A stretch of DNA of 5,683 bases from an uncultured Selenomonadaceae bacterium (GTDB taxonomy: Bacteria > Bacillota > Negativicutes > Selenomonadales > Selenomonadaceae). The notes beneath the pieces are model-generated. The model worked only from the letters and a program-made list of their open reading frames with translations, was not told the DNA's origin and did no database searches. The translations under genes and the position numbers were made by a program. Below, piece by piece: positions 1 to 5,637 of the stretch. Where the stretch lies: contig CACZOL010000162.1 in the NCBI GenBank assembly GCA_902782705.1, positions 1 through 5,683 of the forward strand, read 5' to 3'. Within the stretch, counting starts at the first letter, position 1; every line of letters starts with the position of its first letter.

Positions 1-701
1 ATGTGCCGACACAGGACGAGATCAAGATCGCGGACAACGCCGCGTATCTGCATCTTTGCTACAACAATACGATTTACGGCACGGAATATCATTACATTCC
101 CGAGACGAACGGCGTTCCCCTGATTGCCGATATGTCCAGCGATATGCTTTCCCGTCCGCTGGATTTCTCGAAGTTCACGTTCATCTATGCAGGCGCGCAG
201 AAGAATCTCGGTCCTGCGGGCGTGGTGGTCGTCGTCGCGAAGAAGTCCTTTATCGACGTCAAGCATAAGGACATCCCGACGATGCTGCGTTACGGAATCC
301 ACCTGGAAAAGAACTCTCTTTATAATACGCCGCCTGCGTTCTGCATTTACATGGTCGGCAAGACCGTGGCATGGATCAAGGGCCAGGGCGGTCTCGCCGC
401 GATGGCGGAAAAGAACGCGAAGAAGGCGAAAATCCTTTACGACGCCATCGACAATTCCAACGGCTTCTACAAGGGGCACGCGGCGAAAGACAGCCGTTCC
501 TTCATGAACGTCACGTTCCGTCTTCCCAGCGAAGAACTCGAGAAGAAATTCGTTGACGAAGCGAAGGCCAAGGATCTCTGCGGCGTCAAGGGGCACCGCT
601 CCGTCGGCGGCATGCGCGCCTCGATTTACAACGCGATGCCCATCGAGGGCGTCGAGCGGCTCGCAGACTTCATGGAGTCTTTCCGCAAGGCGAACGCGTA
701 A
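1..701 (+). CDS. serC: Phosphoserine aminotransferase SerC, C-terminal part (5' end outside window)
   Basis: Pyridoxal-phosphate (PLP) enzyme converting 3-phosphohydroxypyruvate and glutamate to phosphoserine and 2-oxoglutarate in cytosolic serine biosynthesis; many family members also act in PLP synthesis. About 232 residues are visible, beginning inside a codon. The GTG at base 3 encodes an internal Val of the family's 'VP..dEI' segment and is not a start. Counting from that Val, the AGAQKNLGPAG motif carries the PLP-binding lysine at residue 67, and the cofactor-binding aspartate is D43 in 'IADMSSD'. 'LYNTPPAF' (about 107-113) and the C-terminal 'GHRSVGGMRASIYNAMP' (about 197-213), with its phosphate-binding His-Arg and Arg, are highly characteristic. 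Compared with the usual ~360 residues, roughly 130 N-terminal residues are missing only because the window is cut. The reading frame is intact to TAA at 699-701. A hairpin follows directly. Confidence 0.96.
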   Translation, partial: VPTQDEIKIADNAAYLHLCYNNTIYGTEYHYIPETNGVPLIADMSSDMLSRPLDFSKFTFIYAGAQKNLGPAGVVVVVAKKSFIDVKHKDIPTMLRYGIHLEKNSLYNTPPAFCIYMVGKTVAWIKGQGGLAAMAEKNAKKAKILYDAIDNSNGFYKGHAAKDSRSFMNVTFRLPSEELEKKFVDEAKAKDLCGVKGHRSVGGMRASIYNAMPIEGVERLADFMESFRKANA

Positions 702-713
702 CCAAAGCAAACA

Positions 714-752
714 GCAAAGCCCCGCCGCGCGTTTTGCACTGCGGGGCTTTGC
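714..752 (+). terminator. Perfect 12-bp GC-rich hairpin after serC (possible weak terminator)
   Basis: GCAAAGCCCCGC (714-725) pairs perfectly with GCGGGGCTTTGC (741-752) around a 15-base loop. It starts 12 bases after the serC stop, as expected for a terminator. However, the plus strand lacks a T-run after the stem (it continues CCTACTATTGGG). The minus strand has a T-rich but interrupted tail (TGTTTGCTTTGG). It may terminate inefficiently, act as an mRNA 3'-end stabiliser, or allow read-through into the next gene, whose ribosome binding site begins only ten bases downstream. Confidence 0.6.
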
Positions 753-761
753 CCTACTATT

Positions 762-770
762 GGGAAAGGA
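762..770 (+). promoter_or_regulatory. Ribosome binding site deciding the start of the MRJP-family gene
   Basis: GGGAAAGGA ends 8 bases before ATG 779. It supports that start over an upstream in-frame ATG at 734, which lies inside the loop of the preceding hairpin and would put 15 non-signal-peptide residues ahead of a clean signal sequence. Confidence 0.75.
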
Positions 771-778
771 ATGATCGT

Positions 779-1870
779 ATGCGACTGAAGAAATGGCTTT
801 GCGGTGCTTTGACCGGCGTTTCCCTTTTTGCCGCGTCTGTCGTCTCCTTCGCGGCGGAACGCGTCTCGTGGGAAGCTCCGCCGACGCTGACTCTCGTGGC
901 GGAGTGCGATTACCAGTGGGGCGGTATCGCCGTCTCGCCGTCGGGACGCATTTTCGTCTGTTTCCCGTCCTGGGGCAATCATCCCGCGTATCATGTGGGC
1001 GAGCTTTTGAACGGAACGGTCTATCCGTACTATGACCTCGAAGATCACGCATCTTTCGGCTGTGTACAGAGCGTTTACTCGGACGGCTCGGAGACCCTCT
1101 GGGTGCTCGACACCGGAACGAAACCGACCGGAAACGTCGCCCCTTCGGATGCGAAGCTCCTGATCGTCGATCTCTCGCGGAACGAAATCTCCCGCACATA
1201 TATGATTCCGCCCGAAGCGCTTTTGCCTGACAGCGTGCTGAACGACGTGCGCGTGGATAATGCACGCGGCGTCGCCTACATCACCGATTCCGGCCACGGC
1301 GGCGTCATCGTGCTCGAATTGACGACGGGCGACGCCTGGCGCGCGCTGACGGACATCCCGGAAGTCCGCGCAAATATCCAGTCCATCTATTTCCCCAGCG
1401 GACTCTATTCAAATCTCGCACACACGGACGGACTGGAGCTCGACAGCGAGAAGACGCGCCTCTTCTTCTCGTCCCTCGGCAGCGATATCCTGTACACCGT
1501 CCCCACCGCCGCGCTCCTCGACCGGTCGCTCACTGTCGCAGATCGGCAAAAACAGATCAAAGCGATCAATGTGCAGAACGTCCCGACGGACGGGATGGTA
1601 TTGCGAAACGGCATGCTCTATATGGGCGCGCTTTCCAACGAAGGCGTCTGGGAATTTGAGCTCGATAAAACCGACGTCGCCGACGCCGGGGCCATCTTGA
1701 ACCTCGGGAAAGACATCCGCTGGGCGAGCAGCTTCGCGCTGGGCCCGGACGACAGCGTTTACTTCATAACCTCCGCGAACAATTATCCGCCGGAGCAGCA
1801 GAAGCCTTACGAAATGTATCGCATGACCTGGCCGAAAAAACGCGATGGGCAGCAATACGATTCAAACTGA
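779..1870 (+). CDS. Exported major royal jelly protein / Yellow family beta-propeller protein
   Basis: A 363-residue protein. Residues 1-26 form a signal peptide: basic MRLKK, a hydrophobic core, and SFAA before ER, so it is probably secreted or periplasmic. The C8 position is not a lipobox. The mature part reads as a Yellow/royal-jelly propeller. It shows 'QWGGIAVSPSGRIFV' (about 46-60), 'LWVLDTG' (107-113), 'LNDVRVDNARGVAYITDSG' (154-172), 'DAWRAL' (185-190), 'HTDGLELDSEKTRLFFSSL' (215-233) with 'LYTVPTAALLD', 'DGMVLRNGMLYMGAL' (271-285) and the hallmark C-terminal 'SSFALGPDDSVYFITSANNYPP' region (317-338). Insect relatives include royal jelly proteins and Yellow, and some members are annotated as dopachrome-conversion-type proteins. 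Bacterial members are mostly uncharacterised, so I assign no substrate. The gene lies 77 bases after serC with no convincing promoter of its own, and a strong terminator follows. The family call is confident; the function is unknown. Confidence 0.88.
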   Translation: MRLKKWLCGALTGVSLFAASVVSFAAERVSWEAPPTLTLVAECDYQWGGIAVSPSGRIFVCFPSWGNHPAYHVGELLNGTVYPYYDLEDHASFGCVQSVYSDGSETLWVLDTGTKPTGNVAPSDAKLLIVDLSRNEISRTYMIPPEALLPDSVLNDVRVDNARGVAYITDSGHGGVIVLELTTGDAWRALTDIPEVRANIQSIYFPSGLYSNLAHTDGLELDSEKTRLFFSSLGSDILYTVPTAALLDRSLTVADRQKQIKAINVQNVPTDGMVLRNGMLYMGALSNEGVWEFELDKTDVADAGAILNLGKDIRWASSFALGPDDSVYFITSANNYPPEQQKPYEMYRMTWPKKRDGQQYDSN

Positions 1871-1891
1871 CAACCGGAGATACGCGCACAG

Positions 1892-1930
1892 AAAAACCGC
1901 CGCACACAAAGTGTACGGCGGTTTCTTATT
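1892..1930. terminator. Bidirectional intrinsic terminator between convergent genes
   Basis: AAACCGCCG (1894-1902) pairs with CGGCGGTTT (1916-1924). Inside, after one C-A mismatch, ACAC (1904-1907) pairs with GTGT (1911-1914) around an AAA loop. On the plus strand the stem runs into TTTCTTATT. On the minus strand the other arm runs into TTTTTC. It sits 23 bases after the propeller-protein stop and 14 bases beyond the stop of the opposing CheX-type gene, so it can end both transcripts. Confidence 0.9.
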
Positions 1931-1938
1931 CCTAAAAC

Positions 1939-2814
1939 TTATTCCAGCGGTTTTTCCGTCAAGGAAAATTCATCTGCGGCCATGACGAGCTCGAAAGAAC
2001 CGAAGCCCGTGTCGATGCAGAGCCGAAGCTGACGGCTTCCCATCGGATGCTTATTTTTCCCGATGCGCGGCGCATCCATATCAAGGTCGAGATCGCGTTT
2101 ACCGAGATCGACGACGAAAAGCCCGTTGACGACGTTCAGGAATTCCGCGATGCTGTCCTCCGCAAGCTCGTCCGCGTCGTCGATTTTTTCGCGGCTGTAG
2201 CGCTGCGCCATCTCGACAAACACTTTGTCGCTGGCATAAACGCCCGACACGAAGCTGATTGCGCCGGATAGGCGCTGCGATATGATATGCGAGGCAAACA
2301 TGCCCTCATGTTCCGGCTCGCAAAAATTCACAACGGCGGTCGTATCCATAAAGCGCATGAACGAGCGCAGGAAGAGCTCGGCAAACTCCGCGTAAGTCTC
2401 CGCCTCCGCCGTCAAATCCTCGTTATCTTCCACGAGACGGCGCACCGCTTCTTTGATCGGACTGCCTTCCGCCGCCCCACAGGCCGCCATCTGCTTGCCC
2501 AACTCGACAAAATCCATTTTTTCATTGTCGAGCAGCGCCTGTGCAAGCCGCAAACCATCCATCGTGCGGATTTCCTGCAGTTTTTCAAGCTGCGAAGGGA
2601 ACAAGACGCCTTCCGCTACTGCAAGCTTCGAGAACGAGTCTTTTTCAAAGGGCGCCATCTCGGCGAGCTTCGACGCGGAAACCGCGCCTTCGGCAAGGGC
2701 GATGACAGCTATCCCCGGCTCCGTCTTCTCGCATATCTTGAGATATTCCTTCGCTTCCTGCGGCGACAGGACATTCTCGTTCACGAGATACTGAGCAAAA
2801 TACAGGCTATTCAT
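1939..2814 (-). CDS. Helical-repeat protein with C-terminal CheX-type phosphatase domain
   Basis: A 291-residue cytoplasmic protein with no signal peptide or membrane segment. The start is ATG 2814, which overlaps the stop of the upstream receiver gene as ATGAATAG. A longer in-frame reading from further upstream would only add Arg-rich residues lying inside that gene. Residues 1-110 hold about four similar helical units near residues 6-25, 34-53, 61-80 and 90-109. Each has a pattern like 'L..e.vls..el', resembling the small helical N-domains found in MshEN/GspE-type proteins. Residues ~150-285 look like the CheX/CheC/FliY phosphatase fold. D220-xxx-E224-xx-N227 fits the family's [DS]xxxExxN signature, with proline 249 falling 22 residues after N227, very close to the usual spacing. 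E224 and N227 would be the catalytic pair that removes phosphate from a CheY-like aspartate. Its neighbour is the obvious candidate substrate. The CheX call is good; the role of the N-terminal repeats is inference. Confidence 0.8.
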   Translation of the reverse strand: MNSLYFAQYLVNENVLSPQEAKEYLKICEKTEPGIAVIALAEGAVSASKLAEMAPFEKDSFSKLAVAEGVLFPSQLEKLQEIRTMDGLRLAQALLDNEKMDFVELGKQMAACGAAEGSPIKEAVRRLVEDNEDLTAEAETYAEFAELFLRSFMRFMDTTAVVNFCEPEHEGMFASHIISQRLSGAISFVSGVYASDKVFVEMAQRYSREKIDDADELAEDSIAEFLNVVNGLFVVDLGKRDLDLDMDAPRIGKNKHPMGSRQLRLCIDTGFGSFELVMAADEFSLTEKPLE

Positions 2815-3253
2815 TGCCCGCCGCCTTCTTTCGGATGCTCTCAAGCGCTTTTTTGATCTGCACACTCGTATATGGCTTCTGAATGAAGTCGAGGGCTCCG
2901 AGTTTCAACGTTTCCATCAATTTTTGCGGCGTGCCGGCCGAAGACAGCATGATGACCGGAAGATCCGGCGCTACTTCTTTGAGAACGCGAAGAGCCTCGA
3001 TACCTCCGACCTCGGGCATGACAATATCGAGGAAAACGCCGTCCGGCTTTTCCTGCAAAGTCTTCATAACGGCCTCTTTGCCGTTTTCCGCTTCGATGAC
3101 TTCGCAACCGTACTTCTCCAACTCCACGTGCAGCTTTTTCCGAAGCAGTTTCGAATCGTCGGTCACCAATATTCGCAAAGGATGTCCGTCAAGTTCAATT
3201 ATTTCTTCCTTGCTTTCTTCCTGCATGTTTTCCATTTCGTTGTTCTCTTCCAC
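2807..3253 (-). CDS. Single-domain CheY-like response regulator receiver
   Basis: A 148-residue protein: an acidic, probably flexible N-terminus of about 25 residues followed by one complete receiver domain and no output domain. Key residues are the acidic pair D32/D33 in 'LVTDDS', phospho-acceptor D76 in 'VFLDIVMPE', switch Ser104 in 'IMLSSAG' and conserved Lys126 in 'IQKPY'. F123 sits where CheY has its switch Tyr106. It presumably acts by protein contact once phosphorylated; no histidine kinase is visible in the window. The start is GTG 3253, supported by AGGAGGG 6 bases upstream; ATG codons at 3235 and 3226 lack such a site. The stop overlaps the start of the CheX-type gene by 8 bases, implying translational coupling and roughly matched amounts of regulator and phosphatase. 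It could serve chemotaxis or another motility or surface output; the sequence does not say which. Confidence 0.93.
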   Translation of the reverse strand: MEENNEMENMQEESKEEIIELDGHPLRILVTDDSKLLRKKLHVELEKYGCEVIEAENGKEAVMKTLQEKPDGVFLDIVMPEVGGIEALRVLKEVAPDLPVIMLSSAGTPQKLMETLKLGALDFIQKPYTSVQIKKALESIRKKAAGNE

Positions 3254-3259
3254 TTAGAA

Positions 3260-3266
3260 CCCTCCT
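3260..3266 (-). promoter_or_regulatory. Strong ribosome binding site for the GTG start of the receiver gene
   Basis: AGGAGGG read on the minus strand, 6 bases ahead of GTG 3253. This near-perfect Shine-Dalgarno sequence identifies the non-ATG codon as the start. Confidence 0.85.
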
Positions 3267-3313
3267 ACACTTGGAAACAGCGGAATTGCACGTCTCCCAG
3301 ACTATTCAGGCTT

Positions 3314-3342
3314 ATTATATCATATTTTAGGCTTTCTGAAAA
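3314..3342 (-). promoter_or_regulatory. Sigma-70-type promoter for the receiver/CheX-type pair
   Basis: On the minus strand, TTTTCA (3337-3342; four of six matches to TTGACA) is followed by exactly 17 bases and then a perfect TATAAT (3314-3319). Transcription should begin near 3307, giving a leader of about 54 bases before GTG 3253. It begins 7 bases beyond the stop of the S55 gene, within the AT-rich gap 3254-3349, so the pair can be expressed independently of the upstream genes. Apart from this promoter and the ribosome binding site I see nothing in that gap; there is no convincing terminator hairpin. Confidence 0.78.
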
Positions 3343-3349
3343 GAAAAAC

Positions 3350-5602
3350 TCAATCTTCCTTTTGTGAGACTTCTATCGCCGTATGGATCACGTTATCGAT
3401 TACGTAGTCCGTAGCAAGCTTTGCTTTCGGCGGCGCGGACGGCGTCGCTTTCTGTCCGCTCGCCATCTCTTCTTCCTGCCGGCGAATCGCCTCCTCGATT
3501 TCTTTTTTCTGCTCTTTCTCGCTGAGTGTGGGGCCCGCCCCCGGCTCGATGATAATTTCGTTGTTCGCGTCGGTCTCTCCCAAATCGCGGAGCTTGTCTT
3601 TGACCGTTTTCGATCCCTCCGGTCCATCCGGTGTGACGACGCCCGCTTCCGCCTGTGCCGCCTGCAGGAGCTTTTCAAGAGAGACGAGCCCCCCGCCGTG
3701 TACGTCAAGGTGCATCATTCCGTCGCGCCGACGCTTCGGAACGGTAAAGGGCACGTCCAGCGTGATCTGCTGCGCACGGTACGGCTGCAGCGTAACTTTG
3801 AAATTCACCGTCTCGCCCGGCTTCACTTTCTGCTTTTCCGGCGTCGCGGATACGAGAGACGCCGTACGCCGCTCCGCCTCGGAGGCAACGTCCACTTTGA
3901 TGTCGTAAAGGTCCGCCTCTCCCATCGTGTCGCTGGCGATCACGGCAAGCGTCTGCGCAAGCTCGGCGAAAGCAATCTGCCCCGTGTCCGCCGCTGCGTA
4001 AAACAGGTTCGTCCGGTCAAAGATGCCGTTCTCCGCAGCGTCCGTCCGAATGGAAAAATGCACTTTGACCGTGCTCTCGCTCATATTGTCCACGGTGCGC
4101 CCCAGCGCCGCGTAAGCAATGGTTTGCGTCAAAATGGGAACAAAAGCTTCGTCATAAGCCATTGTCGCCGCATAGGACGCAGTCCGTCCAAGGCTCTTGT
4201 CCTCGACGGAAAGACGAATCGGCACGACCGACGGGAACACGCCCACCGTTCCGGCAATACCCGCCGTACGATCCTGACTGATGCGCCCGATGATACTCCC
4301 CGTTGTCGCGAGCTTCATGCCGTCGGTCATACCGTTGACCATACCCAAAACGGAGGCGTCCGTCATGAAATAGTTGACGTTGCCGCGATGCAGGAACGGA
4401 TGCCCGAACGCGAGCACGCGTCCGTCCTCCTCCACCGCCGTGACCGTACCCGTCGCCGCAAAGGCAAAATCGCCGTAAGCAAGCGCCGCCCCCACAGGAC
4501 TGCCCGGGTAAAGCTCCGCCGCGTAATCCGTCGTATAGCTCGCGCTGGACATGGCGCCAAAGGGCGAAGCCTTTAAGCCCATGGGATCAAGGAGCTTCTG
4601 CAGGAACTTCAGACCGCGCTCCCCAAAGCCGCCCGCATAGACAAGCGCCTTTTGCTCCGTTTCAGGCGCGTTTTTTTCCTTGTTGTCGGCAGGCTGTTCC
4701 TTCGCCGCGCCGTTTTTCGCGTCGTCTTTCTTGTTCGCGTCGTCTTTCTTTTTCGTCTCGTCTGCCGTTTCGTTTTTGGCAGCGTCATTTTTCACGGCGT
4801 CATTTTTTGCCGCATCGTGTTTCTTCGTATCGCTCTTTTCCGCGTCGGCTTTCTTTTCTTCAGCGGTGGCCTTCGAGTCTTTCGCGTCTTTGGAGGATGC
4901 CTCTTCCTTTTCCGTCGTCTTGGCCGTGCTCTCCGGCTTCTCTTCCGTCTTGGACTTCGCATCGTCCTGCGGCGCCTTTTTCTCGTCCGCCGCTTTCTTG
5001 TCCGTTTTCGCGCCGCCCGTTTGCCCGAGGGTGAGGATCAGGCTGTCGTCTTTCTTTTCTCCGTCCTTCTTCTCCTCGTCCGTCTTCTCCTCGGCTTTCT
5101 TCTTTTCCTCCGCATGCTTTTTCAGGTCGATTGCCCGCGTGCGCGGCTGATTCTTCGTATCGGGCAAATCCCAGATCGGGAGCATTTCCTCGATCGGCGT
5201 GATCAGGAACGTATGCGGATCCATCTCCTTCAGCGTAGCGCTGCCCGCGCCGATCAAGCGCCCGTCGACATAGACGGGGCTTCCGCTCATGCCCTGCATC
5301 AAACCGCCGTCCGTATCGGCAAAAGCGCCCTCGCTGCGCGCGATGATATACGGCATCGCCTTTCCGTTCCGCATGACGCCGAGGATCGTCACGCCAAAGC
5401 TCCGAATATCACCGGAGCCGTCCACAACCGTATAAAGCTCGCCCGTCATGCCCTCCTGCAATTCGCTCAGGGGCATGATCTCGTCCATCGCCATCGCCGT
5501 GGGAGAAGCGTTCCAAAAAAACGCGCCCGCCGCCATGGCTGCAAGCATATATCGAATCCGTTTGGCTAATGTATGCAAATCCGTCCACCTCATATTTTTC
5601 AC
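3350..5602 (-). CDS. Exported SpoIVB-like S55 peptidase-family protein with long charged insert
   Basis: A 750-residue protein. Residues 1-38 are a signal peptide or membrane anchor (K14, R15 and R17, hydrophobic 18-36, then AMA). Residues 40-150 form the first S55 half: 'EGMTGELYTVV' (50-60), 'VTILGVMRNG' (71-80), 'IIARSEG' and 'GGLMQGMSGSPVYVDGRLIGAG' around 99-120, with S106 as likely nucleophile. Residues ~161-318 are low-complexity Lys/Asp/Glu/Ala. The second half (~320-580) has 'VLAFGHPFLHRGNVN' with H401 as likely catalytic histidine, then 'IGRISQDRTAGIAGTVG' (438-454). After it come a beta-rich segment with 'KPGETVNFKVTLQPY' (594-608) and a charged helix near 694-715. B. subtilis SpoIVB cleaves a sporulation checkpoint factor, but this protein is far longer, so function should not be copied over. 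GTG 5602 is preferred: an in-frame TAG lies at 5612-5614, and AGGGA precedes the GTG by 6 bases, whereas ATG 5593 has no such site. Proteolytic activity is inferred, not certain. Confidence 0.87.
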   Translation of the reverse strand: MKNMRWTDLHTLAKRIRYMLAAMAAGAFFWNASPTAMAMDEIMPLSELQEGMTGELYTVVDGSGDIRSFGVTILGVMRNGKAMPYIIARSEGAFADTDGGLMQGMSGSPVYVDGRLIGAGSATLKEMDPHTFLITPIEEMLPIWDLPDTKNQPRTRAIDLKKHAEEKKKAEEKTDEEKKDGEKKDDSLILTLGQTGGAKTDKKAADEKKAPQDDAKSKTEEKPESTAKTTEKEEASSKDAKDSKATAEEKKADAEKSDTKKHDAAKNDAVKNDAAKNETADETKKKDDANKKDDAKNGAAKEQPADNKEKNAPETEQKALVYAGGFGERGLKFLQKLLDPMGLKASPFGAMSSASYTTDYAAELYPGSPVGAALAYGDFAFAATGTVTAVEEDGRVLAFGHPFLHRGNVNYFMTDASVLGMVNGMTDGMKLATTGSIIGRISQDRTAGIAGTVGVFPSVVPIRLSVEDKSLGRTASYAATMAYDEAFVPILTQTIAYAALGRTVDNMSESTVKVHFSIRTDAAENGIFDRTNLFYAAADTGQIAFAELAQTLAVIASDTMGEADLYDIKVDVASEAERRTASLVSATPEKQKVKPGETVNFKVTLQPYRAQQITLDVPFTVPKRRRDGMMHLDVHGGGLVSLEKLLQAAQAEAGVVTPDGPEGSKTVKDKLRDLGETDANNEIIIEPGAGPTLSEKEQKKEIEEAIRRQEEEMASGQKATPSAPPKAKLATDYVIDNVIHTAIEVSQKED
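4715..4750 (-). repeat. Two tandem 18-base units (KKDDAN / KKDDAK)
   Basis: Two adjacent, nearly identical 18-base units encode residues 285-290 and 291-296 of the S55-family protein. The unit length is a multiple of three, so gain or loss of a copy keeps the frame. Confidence 0.75.
4763..4822 (-). repeat. Four degenerate tandem 15-base units (KHDAA, KNDAV, KNDAA, KNETA)
   Basis: Residues 261-280 repeat with a five-residue period. On the plus strand the units read TGCCGTTTCGTTTTT, GGCAGCGTCATTTTT, CACGGCGTCATTTTT and TGCCGCATCGTGTTT. The middle two differ at only a few bases. This coding tandem repeat could vary in copy number between strains. Confidence 0.8.
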
Positions 5603-5637
5603 TGTTTTTCCCTAAGCGGAAACGAAAATCGACTGAA

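Larger units (their letters stand above)
4649..5122 (-). other. Charged low-complexity insert within the S55-family protein
   Basis: Encodes residues ~161-318, almost entirely Lys, Asp, Glu, Ala, Thr and Ser, with repeated 'EKKKAEEK', 'KNDAA' and 'KKDDA' motifs. It lies between the GMSGSP and GHPF halves of the peptidase-like domain. It is probably disordered or helical and acts as a spacer or cell-wall-interacting linker. A brief less charged patch, 'LILTLGQTGGA', occurs near residues 188-198. The stretch is in frame throughout, with no sign of a frameshift. Confidence 0.85.

Noticed and set aside
733..760. Possible promoter TTTGCA - 16 bases - TACTAT ahead of the propeller gene
   Set aside because: Both hexamers match weakly, they fall within or next to the hairpin, and the predicted transcription start (~767) would cut into the ribosome binding site at 762-770.
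626..1297. Minus-strand open frame of 223 codons across the serC end and the propeller gene
   Set aside because: It is antisense to two conserved proteins and spans the intergenic hairpin. It has Arg-rich composition and no domain.
2287..2856. Plus-strand open frame opposite the CheX-type gene
   Set aside because: It is antisense to the DxxxExxN-bearing protein, with no family resemblance and shadow-type Arg/Phe composition.
3335..3349. T-rich run on the minus strand after the S55-family stop as a possible terminator
   Set aside because: There is no stable stem upstream of it, only 4-bp pairings. The run overlaps the -35 region of the receiver promoter instead.
3383..4576. Long plus-strand open frame (397 codons) opposite the S55-family gene
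   Set aside because: It is Arg/His-rich, has no recognisable domain or signal, and is antisense to conserved peptidase motifs including GHPF. It is a shadow of codon bias on the other strand.
4652..5569. Plus-strand open frame rich in Phe, Leu, Arg and Val that could be mistaken for a membrane protein
   Set aside because: It is the antisense reading of the Lys/Glu/Asp-rich insert; AAA, AAG and GAA codons become TTT, CTT and TTC. It has no ribosome binding site or family resemblance.
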